DNA of 64,000 bases. It comes from Trichoplusia ni (Eukaryota > Arthropoda > Insecta > Lepidoptera > Noctuidae). Positions 14,256 through 22,369 of the stretch are shown in pieces. Within the stretch, counting starts at the first letter, position 1, and every line of letters begins with the position of its first letter. A program made the position numbers and the translations under genes. Below the pieces are notes generated by a model. It was not told the origin of the DNA and did not search any database. It was given only the letters and a program-made list of their open reading frames with translations. The stretch spans positions 5,704,001-5,768,000 of the forward strand of contig NC_039479.1 in the NCBI RefSeq assembly GCF_003590095.1. Direction: 5' to 3'.

Positions 14256-15145
14256 TGTCACAGCAAACGCTTTTTAGCTGCATCAGATAAATTATGTTGT
14301 ACGGACAACTTTGTTATACCTGACCCGACAATGTCGGGTGACAGTAAGGCGTGTAATGCGCCCATATAATGTTGATTAATGTCTTCAAGTGGACGCAGGT
14401 GGCGATAACCTACCGTTGTCAACTTAATCAGTTTTTCTTCAGGTTTATAGATACAGTTTAGTGGTTATAGCATTAAAAGTATTTCTTTAATGTTTATTTC
14501 GGGTGCTATCAAACTGAACACAATTTGATTTACACTCTGGTTTGGTTCAGCTTGATCTAGCACTGTATCTGTTACCATATGCTTATAGAGGTGTAGTTTG
14601 CGTTAGGTTTTACGACCCTTATGAAGTGCGCAGTAAAGGGTTTTACAACTTGCAATAGTGAGCAAATGTAGTGCCCGCCTCTATTCGGAGTTATATCGTG
14701 ATGAACATGTTCCTCGTGTTTGTAAGACTCTTTTGTTACTTTATGTATTTAGTATCCCTGATTTTGAATTGCCTCTCTCGTATTTTAAGAATTTTTATCG
14801 CCAACGGATGTTGTATTAAGTTAATGCCCGTCTTACTTAGTTAAGTATTACAATTTAACTTAATCTTTATGTTTGTTGTAAATTATGGAATTACTCAATT
14901 TATATGTGGTACTGGTAGCACTTGAGTCGCTTCTATTGCATACGTCTATTGCTCATCCTTTTATAAGATTAGATAACTGTCAACTTATTGATTTTGAAGT
15001 CGATAAATCAACCAGGTATCTACGAGCTATCATAGATACTTTTGCACCTTCATATAGAAACAACAAAACATTTCCACTTAAAAATATGCTGAAATCTAAA
15101 AATATTTAAAAAAATCCATTAACCTTACAATTTCTCTTGTTCTAG

Positions 15146-15329
15146 GTACTCCGATCAACCGGCTGCCGATCATGGCGAAGTCCGTGCTGGACCTGTACGA
15201 GCTGTACAACCTGGTGATAGCGCGCGGCGGCCTGGTCGAGGTCATCAACAAGAAGCTGTGGCAGGAGATCATCAAGGGGCTCCGGCTACCGTCCTCCATC
15301 ACGTCCGCTGCTTTTACTTTGCGTACACA
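15146..15329 (+). CDS. retn: retn/dri exon encoding the C-terminal half of the ARID DNA-binding domain (first visible exon)
   Basis: Retained/Dead ringer is the insect ARID3-family nuclear transcription factor that binds AT-rich DNA. It is known from Drosophila for roles in embryonic patterning, muscle and neurons. The exon translates to TPINRLPIMAKSVLDLYELY and continues through the signatures GGLVEVINKKLWQEIIKGL and SSITSAAFTLRTQ. These match the helix-turn-helix core of extended ARID domains almost residue for residue as I know them from fly Retn. The acceptor is TTCTAG at 15140-15145, preceded by a pyrimidine-rich tract. The donor is GTAAGT from 15330, and the final CA completes a Gln codon with the next exon. 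The exon enters with two bases of a split Gly codon (phase 1), so the ARID N-terminal half and the protein N-terminus lie upstream of the window. Recognition is very secure. Confidence 0.96.
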
Positions 15330-16900
15330 GTAAGTTTAAACTTTGCCCTATTCATAATTTGCCTTTAGTGGATATTTCTTTTCTCTGGAGTATTTTATCC
15401 GTACAGAAAAAATAATTTATGATAAAAGTTTTCTCTTTGCATTTTTTAAGTGCGATTGAGTTGGGGAACCTTGTTTGCGGGAATTCATTAGTCGATAGTT
15501 TCTCTCTAACTCTAGTCCTATAATTCTCATTTAATTCAGTAAGAATGACCCTAAAATCTAGAACATTTTCGACAAAAGGTAACTCTGTGTGGTCTACAAG
15601 TCAGGAGCTCGCTCCATATTCGACCTGCTTTGTAGCACATCCTCATTCAAATTCTCACGAGGTGGAGACAAAAGCTGGCCCACAATAGTGGTACGTGAGC
15701 GTCCGTCGCGACAATATGACAACTTCATAATTAATAACCTTAGCTCATCTCGGCCGATATAATTTCCCATTTATCTTTCGAGAGTTCATTCACCTCGGCT
15801 TTTGTCGGTTGCCATAAAGGTGGTATACGTTTATGATTCAAACTGTGCGACGGTTACGCACGATTCAATGATTTCGAACGCAGCTTCTTTTATTCCGATC
15901 TGTTTCTGTATGCGACTCGTAACGTTCATTTTCATAGTGATTTTGTAACCAAATATTTCAAACGATGACAATTATTGTCGTCTTGTTAAGTAGGTATTGT
16001 GATTTAGAAAGCTTTGGCTATTGTTTAATGAGTAATTTATTTAGAAATGCTAATTGTTTAGAAATTGATATTGGCAGAAGAGATGCTGGTTGTCATTACA
16101 AGTCTTATTATTGGAAGCAATTATTTCGTGCATTATTGAATCTGCAGATTGGAATATAATTGAAAATAAACTATTTACTACATCTATCTCGGATAGCATT
16201 ACTCATAATATATTCTTAATTTACTATAGACACAAAAGTATGCTGAAGCCAACGCTTAAAACACAAAGTGACATTCATAAAATTAGACTAACGTAATGAC
16301 GAATGTCGTATATATAGATCGCATGTGACAGTTTTAAAGGTGGCGTTTTTATGAACCGGCTCTCATTGTGCCGCGCATTAAATATGTGACCGCTTAATAT
16401 GACATATGGAAGGTACCACAAAGGAGGCATATAAAATTGACAACTTACATAATAGGATTAACATGTAATGGTGCGTATTATACTTGAAGGATAGAGTTTT
16501 GATAATAATTGGTCTTGGAATATGATTTATAAGGTTGTCAGGCCTCGGCGTAGCAATAAACTTATTATTGGATTGAATGGTGACATATCTTATGATTTAT
16601 ACTCTGCTTGATTGATACGGAGATTATTTTGAATGATAATAGTTTTGAAATCAACTTTGGCGGTGTCGTTTAACACCGCATCTTTTGTGTCGCCATGTCC
16701 TTTGGTCTTGGAAGTGGAATCTTCGAAAGCGTCTTTAGAGGCGGTTAATTTTTTGAATTTATGAATTGTGTCATTTATTAAGTAGCCTCTATTTTGAAAT
16801 TGAAATGAAAATTTTACCACGTACATAAAAAAAATGAAAATTTCACAACTCTCTTGTTATTCTAGAAGACCATGAGATTAATAAAGTTATCTAATTACAG
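15330..16900 (+). other. retn: retn intron within the ARID domain (1571 bp)
   Basis: Bounded by GTAAGT at 15330 and TTACAG at 16895-16900. It splits a Gln codon (CA|A) in the conserved Leu-Arg-Thr-Gln-Tyr-Met motif. It holds no gene. Short open frames at 15965-16296 and on the minus strand at 16590-16826 show no recognisable similarity. It is the largest intron between visible retn exons; the others are 200-325 bp. Confidence 0.85.
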
Positions 16901-17042
16901 ATACATGAAATACTTGTATGACTACGAGTGCGAGAAGAAGAACCTGTCGACCCGAAGCGAGCTGGACGCGGCTATCGAAGGCAACAAGCGCGAGGGGCGC
17001 CGCGCCTCGGGCCAGTACGACGCACAAGCCGCATTGGCTATG
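16901..17042 (+). CDS. retn: retn/dri exon: end of the extended ARID domain
   Basis: Entered in phase 2, this exon completes a Gln codon and reads YMKYLYDYECEKKNLS, then a GNKREGRR stretch, ending in ALAM. The YMKYLYxYECEKK and AAIxGNxREGRR signatures are those of the ARID3 extended domain, covering its last helix and C-terminal extension. The donor is GTGAGT at 17043. One position is odd: the conserved Pro of LYPYECEK in fly Retn and vertebrate ARID3A is Asp here (codon GAC). Start and end are fixed by splice signals and by continuity of the conserved protein. The minus-strand open frame over the same bases is a shadow. Confidence 0.96.
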
Positions 17043-17245
17043 GTGAGTATAGTCACAAGTTATTGTAATCAAATATTTCATAAATCAGTACAATACATTC
17101 TCTATAAGTATTTAATGAAAAACTGACAGTTTTGTCTAATGATGTTCCCCATTACGAAGTGACCTGAAATTCTCAAAATTTTCTTTATACCTATATTCAT
17201 TTTATGCTTTACCATTATCCATACTAAAGTTACCATTTCTTCCAG

Positions 17246-17447
17246 CCTCCCCTAAACCGTGGAGTACCGGCGTCACTAGCCCAGCTCTCCCAGCACATGC
17301 AGCCTCTCTCCCTGTCACTCGCCGGTGTGGCTCCGCGCCTGCCCCCACTGCCGCCGCACGCGCCGCATCTGGGACAACACGACATCGAGTATAGAGTCCG
17401 CGAGTACATGAAAATGATACAGCAGCAGCGAGAGCTTATGAGAAATG
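17246..17447 (+). CDS. retn: retn/dri exon: linker with conserved Ile-Glu-x-Arg-x-x-Glu-Tyr segment
   Basis: The exon begins after TTCCAG (17240-17245) in phase 0 and ends at 17447 before GTAAGA, leaving one base of a Gly codon. It encodes about 67 residues. The first part is rich in Pro, Leu and Ser. It then contains HDIEYRVREYMKMIQQQREL, which corresponds to the conserved IExRxxEYxxxIQ helix between the ARID and REKLES regions of fly Retn. This segment is likely helical. The long glutamine and histidine runs of the Drosophila protein are absent, so the linker is much shorter here. Confidence 0.93.
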
Positions 17448-17762
17448 GTAAGATTATACTTTCAAGTTCTATGGAAGTAGGGAGTATAAAAGTAGGATAG
17501 ATGAGAAACAAGAGAGTGTAAAGATAAAATAAAACATAACTCTCTAATATTTTTAAAATATAAATGACCGATATCGTTCACGAATTAAGTATATGTGCCT
17601 AAATTTTATTCATCTCTTTTTTCTGTAGGTTTCATTGGACTGTGTCTTTGCTTAGCTCTTGTTTCCACAAAAAGAAGAGAAAAACCAAAATACTCATAAA
17701 GACTAATACAAAGTCACTCCAGATGAACCTATGGTAAATAACTAATGGTCTATTGTCCACAG

Positions 17763-17916
17763 GTTCCGAATCGCCTCCGAACAACGGCCCAGCCCCGATC
17801 ATGTCTCCCCGCGACGCCGCTGCGCTCAGTGCGATCGATGTCTCCCGCCTCACGCTCTGGTCGCTCTACAATAATAACAACAACAACAGTCCACAGCCAG
17901 ACCTTGAGCCGCAACG
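17763..17916 (+). CDS. retn: retn/dri exon: REKLES-alpha-like region
   Basis: The acceptor is TCCACAG ending at 17762; the donor is GTAAGT at 17917. The exon starts with two bases of a split Gly codon and ends with CG, the first two bases of an Arg codon. It encodes an Ala/Leu-rich amphipathic stretch, DAAALSAIDVSRLTLWSLY, followed by six Asn and SPQPDLEPQ. This aligns with the ALSAQVALWHMY-type stretch followed by Asn and Ser-Pro in fly Retn. In mammalian ARID3A (Bright) the REKLES region mediates self-association and nucleocytoplasmic shuttling. That this exon serves the same role is inferred from family membership. Confidence 0.93.
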
Positions 17917-18239
17917 GTAAGTTTATAATACTGATGAGCTTATGTTTCTTAATGTGAATATTTAGTTTGACTTAAGATAGTGCCTTGAGAGACACCATCA
18001 TTAAGTACTGGATTTATAACTAAATTAAAGTTTAACACAGACACCAAACATCAATTTCATTTAATAATACAGTAAAATATTGGTAGAGTAGCTATTTACA
18101 TTGGCAGTAATGATATCAGTCAAAAGCTTCCTAAGATGTCTGTGATACAACATATCAAAAGCTTCATTCAAATCCCTTATATTAAGCACTCAGGGATTTT
18201 TCGTTCTGACACTTTCCTTATCCTCAGTATGGCTTACAG
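17917..18239 (+). other. retn: retn intron with two in-frame candidate acceptors
   Basis: The intron starts with GTAAGT. Two AG acceptors, at 18226-18227 (TCCTCAG) and 18238-18239 (TTACAG), lie 12 nt apart and keep the same frame. The downstream site reproduces the conserved Arg-Glu-Ala-Leu-Asn-Leu-Ser junction exactly. The upstream one would insert Met-Ala-Tyr-Ser. Confidence 0.8.
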
Positions 18240-18532
18240 CGAGGCTCTGAATCTGAGCGAGAGTCCGAATTCGAGCGTGAGTGGAGGGAAGCGCGAGGCG
18301 TGTCGGTCGCCCGCGCCGCCGGCCAAGCGCCGCACGCCGCGGCCGGCGTCCCCGCGCGACGCGCGCGACTCGCGCGACTCACGCGACACGCCGCTCGCGC
18401 CGCTCTCGCCGCACTCGCCGCACTCGCCGCACGCGCGACGACACGCCCGCCGGGATGCTTCGCCGCCGCAGATCAACGGCATGCCCAATACTAACGGTGT
18501 TAATGGAGCAGCTTTCAAGATTACTACTAGAG
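18240..18532 (+). CDS. retn: retn/dri exon: EALNLS motif, basic segment and Ser-Pro-rich low-complexity region
   Basis: Joined to the previous exon the protein reads QREALNLSESPN, matching the REALNLSDSPPN motif of fly Retn. A Pro-Ala-Lys-Arg-Arg segment follows, matching the PPAKR segment of the fly protein; it may act in nuclear localisation. The middle is low complexity. Arg-Asp-Ser and Ser-Pro-His repeats are encoded by 9-bp tandem repeats around 18358-18392 and 18405-18440, giving a very GC-rich exon that leaves open frames in all three frames. The exon ends with FKITTR and one base of a Gly codon before GTAAGT at 18533. An upstream acceptor would start it at 18228 and add four residues. 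Confidence 0.92.
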
Positions 18533-18816
18533 GTAAGTTTATAATGTATATCATAAAATTTGGATTTGTTCGATATAAGGACACTTAAATTTTTAGTATT
18601 AGCTCTTAACGTAAAAGTAATATTCCCTAAATATGAAGAAGCCTTCTCCCAGCTATGAGGCTGGTATTATTATTACTTTATGTTTTTCAAGTCCAATTTT
18701 GCTACTGCGCTATATTTGATCTATGAAATGGCTCTTTTCATTTAAACACACAACCAGCCATTAACTAATCACGAAACGTGTAAATTATACCATTAACATT
18801 ATATTTCCTTCCACAG

Positions 18817-18938
18817 GTGACGCAACCACAGGTGACCAGCAGCTAGTGGTCTCAATAGAACTAAACGGAGTCACGTACGAGGGCGTCCTCTTCCCATCAG
18901 GAAACGGTCAAAACGGGCACAGGCAAATGGTGTCCTAA
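18817..18938 (+). CDS. retn: retn/dri terminal coding exon: REKLES-beta motif and stop codon
   Basis: The acceptor is TTCCACAG ending at 18816. The exon completes a Gly codon and encodes GDATTGDQQLVVSIELNGVT, then YEGVLF, a short Gly/Asn/Gln-rich tail and the TAA at 18936-18938. The LxVxxELNGVxYxGVL pattern is the REKLES-beta motif found in all ARID3 proteins. The tail after it is about 15 residues, far shorter than the long acidic tail of fly Retn. A second in-frame acceptor (ACCACAG ending at 18831) could remove five residues. The six visible exons encode about 364 amino acids. Confidence 0.95.
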
Positions 18939-20195
18939 ATATTATCCTAGTTATTAGTTATTGCAGTCTCAAGCATCGAGTATTCATTCGGTTTAAGATT
19001 TTTCAATAGCACAAATGACTGGCCAGTTAAAAAATTGAAGCTCTTTTGTTAATTTTTGAGATGTCATCTCATACAGGATGTTGCCGAATTGTCCATGTTT
19101 GGGAGTAAGTTGAGTAAGGAGGATACTTTTGCTTTATGGGAAGCTAAAATATCAAACACCTATTTTAAATTACTAATATATAATAATATCAAAATGTCGA
19201 AAGTAACATCGTTTAAATGTATTCCCTAGTCTATGTCTCCTCGCTTTCTTCTTCAGAGCATAGGCAGAGAATTTCGTCATCAAACTGTATTGTCAGGGTT
19301 GAGTTTATGCCTTGAGTTACTTAAAATAAACTTGTTACTATTTTCAGTATTAAAATAATACGGTCTTGCCTTAGATAAGGTTATTGAAACATCTGTTTTC
19401 TATTTAGGTATATCCTCAACTGTAAGTCTGGGCCTGGCTTTATCTTTACCTATTTCAATATTCGGGACTTGAGGCAGCAATTTATATTGTTTTAAAGATT
19501 GAACTCAAATTATTCGAGATAAGTACAAAATTTTCACTTTGCCTATCATCCAATACAGATATTATCATCCACTTTTTACTTTTAATGCGATTAAGTTTTT
19601 TATAATTTTTCAAATTATTTATAGTTCTCAAAAATCAATTCACTGCCTAAAAAGAACGTGGAATTATTTGTAAATAAAATCAACATGAAATAATTTCATT
19701 GCCGTTTTTAATAGATGTTTTGTATGATAATTTTAATACATTTTTTTTATGATGTCATCCAGCTAATGACAATGTGTAAATATAGTTTTTAATTTTTACG
19801 TTATTTATAATTTGACAGATGTGTGATGAGTGGACAGGTCGCGTCTGTTCTGTGTTTGCGTAGTCTCGGTTGTATTTAGATTGTGGTGGCCTACTTATAA
19901 TGAGCAGGAGTGAGCTAGCAAATTTCAAATGCAAAGTGCCATTAAAAAGGTAATTATGTAAAGTACTTGATTCTGTACTTATAATTTGTTACTTTATTAC
20001 TGCAGACGTGTGTTCTGTTGGTTGAAGCATACTATAAATCTTATTTACGATACTTTTAAAGAGTATTGTAATATTAGGGTATGTTTCAGCGAATATGTTA
20101 TTCCATACATATGTGACTAGGCAACATAATCTAAATATATGTCGGCTTTATTTGTATATTATTGTAAATAAAGGTATTGTGTGGAAGTAGCTGCG
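18939..20195 (+). other. retn: retn 3' UTR (end approximate)
   Basis: AT-rich, non-coding sequence directly after the stop codon. AATAAA hexamers occur at 19325-19330, 19673-19678 and 20167-20172. The last is followed within 15 nt by a GT-rich run (GGTATTGTGTGG) and is the best candidate for the main poly(A) site. The earlier ones could give shorter transcripts. The 3' end is inferred from these signals only and could be off by several hundred bases. Confidence 0.55.
20167..20172 (+). terminator. Candidate retn polyadenylation signal
   Basis: AATAAA followed by a GT-rich downstream element, 1.2 kb after the retn stop codon. Eukaryotic cleavage would be expected about 10-30 nt downstream. Confidence 0.45.
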
Positions 20196-21430
20196 TTTTA
20201 TACACCGTTTCGTACGTTTGTGATTCGTGATTCAAAAAGGTGTATATTTTAATTTGTCGATGAAGATGTCAGTATTGTACTTAGCATGTAGGTATTTATA
20301 AATTGTGAATTGAAAACTTTTACTTTGGACTAAAAGTTATTTAGCTAACTAAAGAACATAATCATGTTCGATATTCTATAATAATGTCTAGATAAATTAC
20401 GATTTAAATATAAATTGTGATTACATAATAGACCCCTATTTCTTACTCTATAACTAATAGCGGTTATTACGTACAAAGTAAACGTTGTTCTCTTTTTAAT
20501 TGTAGACGTTTATGAAAATATTAATAAAATCTCTATGGTACGTGATTTTTATAGATTCAATCAACTTGGTTTTATAATTTAAAAGTAATAATTTTCATTT
20601 CCATTCAGTCAACAAGTTAATGGCTGAAATAGTTCTCGAATAAACGTTTGAAATAGTCAAACTATTTTATTTTACAGATAATATGGAATAGCGAAATAGA
20701 TGTACTTAAATTCCATTCACAAATAGGTTTTTAGCATCACAACATGCCATTTCCTTAGTTTTAATAATTAAGTGTAATTTTAGTACTCGTCGCAATAGTT
20801 GATTATAATGTGCCCGTTTTAATGTGCAGTTGAATTAAGCTATGGCAGCTTGCCTCTATACATAAGTTTTCATAAATTATAATAATCGTAGTGCAATAAG
20901 CGATATCCAAAATTAAGAAGAAAAATCTCCAGTTAATAAAAAATATTATCATAACGTTGTAAAAAATAATTGAAGGAAAAAAAAAGATTTTTTGTAAATG
21001 ACTGATTTAATGTTTTATAACTTTAGTTAATTTAACGTATTTAATTTTAAAGATTATTGTGTAAAATTCAATTTACTATTAGCTGCGTTATTTGAGCTGA
21101 GTAGTGTTAGATGTTAGTACATTCCCGATGTACATTGTTAAGAGCAACATATATACTACTGGCCTACTTATATAAAGGTAGTGGGGCCAGGGATTACGCA
21201 TTAGCGGATTTCGTATTACACCAAAAATTTTTGATGTATTCAAATAATTATACACGAATAAATAATTACGTATTACGAATTATGGTTTTTGTTTACGGTT
21301 TTTCCCATCCCTAATCCTTGTCCCGTCTAGATGAATTATTTAGGTACCTTATTATTTAGATTTCTATGTGAATTACCCACTTTAGCAAACATTATAGAAT
21401 GTGACTATTAGAAACAGAGTCAAGTTATTC
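20196..21430. other. AT-rich intergenic stretch
   Basis: No gene recognised. Further AATAAA-type signals near 20523 and 20640 could extend the retn 3' UTR. Near 21188-21313, an AGGGAT and an ATCCCT lie in inverted orientation about 120 bp apart, and the right end reads CCCATCCCTAA. This could be a small degenerate relative of the TAGGGATG-ended element at 54.2 kb. Confidence 0.4.
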
Positions 21431-21431
21431 T

Positions 21432-22369
21432 CAATACTCAATACTCAATACATTTATTGCATTCCACAATGTGAACTTAGGTGGTAGGTACACAAGATAC
21501 ATTAGTTTTGGAGCATTGTGGGCCCTGTCGGGCATAACAAAAATAAGAATTTGGAGGAGGGCTATTAATAACATTTTCAGTTTTACAAATTAATAATAAT
21601 ATAGGTAAAGTATTTCTACAATTCTTATCTACATTTGGTTTTGGTATTCATATCTACATTTCTATGAATTTAAATTATAAATATATTTTATTATTATTCT
21701 ATATGAATTAACACTATTTATTTATTTCTGTTTTAATTATTTACTTTATCACTTAAATATTCTTTTATACTATAATAACATTCTTGGATGAGGAATTGTT
21801 TTAAATTGTTTATAAATATGTTACATTTTTGTTCATTTTTAATTTTATCTGGTAATTTATTGTATATTTTGACTGACATTACTAAAGTACTTGTAGAGTG
21901 TATTGTCATCTTAGACCCTGGTAGGTTTAGCCTGTTTTTGTGTCGCAGTGTATAGTTAGTTTGTATGTGTTCGCGTGTAGTGAAGAGTTTTTGATTATGT
22001 CTAACGAATTTGCATATTTCTAAGATATATATGGAGGGAAGGGTTAGAATTTTATGTTCTTTAAAAAAGGGTTTGCAGCTGTCTGTGTTTTCTATGTTAG
22101 CTAATATTCTAATAAGTCGTTTTTGTAGTATGAAAAGTGTGGATGCGTCTGTACTATTACCCCATAGTATAACGCCGTAGTTTAACCATGCGTTTGCATA
22201 GGCATAATACGTAACCAGAGCAGTAGAGAGATTTGTTGCTTTTTTAATTTCACGGAGGGCATAGGCGAATTTTATAACTAACTTTGATAACTTTGACCTG
22301 ATCTTTTTAATATGTGATTTCCAGTTTATATTTGTATCTATAGATAAGCCGAGTAGGTTGAATTCTAGT
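21432..22369 (-). mobile_element. 5'-truncated non-LTR retrotransposon (LINE), 3' portion with UTR and tail
   Basis: On the minus strand a single open frame runs from about 22366 down to the stop at 21733-21735. Its 3' UTR continues to about 21432. The element ends in an (ATTGAGT)-type short tandem repeat, visible on the plus strand as CAATACT repeats, a tail style known from LINEs. It is truncated at its 5' end, as usual for target-primed reverse transcription. A weak AGTTAT is shared by both flanks (near 21424 and 22369) and might be the target duplication. The clade (Jockey-like) is uncertain. Confidence 0.8.
21733..22366 (-). pseudogene. C-terminal fragment of a LINE reverse-transcriptase protein
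   Basis: About 211 codons stay open without any stop and show the post-polymerase region of insect non-LTR reverse transcriptases. The motifs are LLGLSIDTNINWKSHIKKI, ALVTYYAYANAWLNYGVILW (thumb/connection region) and ILTLPSIYILEICKFVRHN. The frame lacks an ATG at its beginning because the copy is truncated before the catalytic palm domain, so it is not a functional polymerase. The clean frame suggests a fairly recent insertion. Confidence 0.82.

Larger units (their letters stand above)
1..15145 (+). other. retn: Long upstream intron of retn (N-terminal exons outside the window)
   Basis: The first recognisable retn exon begins at 15146 inside the ARID domain with a phase-1 acceptor, so upstream coding exons must exist. 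I looked through this stretch for the expected ARID N-terminal half, which ends in a Lys-Arg-Gly type motif before a phase-1 donor, and found none. The stretch contains no convincing gene and almost no recognisable mobile element. It holds many short CpG-rich blocks in AT-rich DNA, near 518-582, 725-860, 1436-1500, 1930-1965, 2040-2095, 3285-3465, 5660-5745, 6125-6165, 8385-8720, 9150-9230, 10480-10700, 11270-11400 and 14100-14250. Large introns of developmental transcription factors often carry enhancers. That the stretch is intronic is an inference from the exon phase; it could also contain a missed 5' exon or an alternative promoter. Confidence 0.6.

Noticed and set aside
18234..18584. Minus-strand 116-codon frame and extra plus-strand frames over the retn low-complexity exon
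   Set aside because: They are shadows created by GC-rich 9-bp repeats that lack stop codons. The retn frame alone matches the conserved protein and splice sites.
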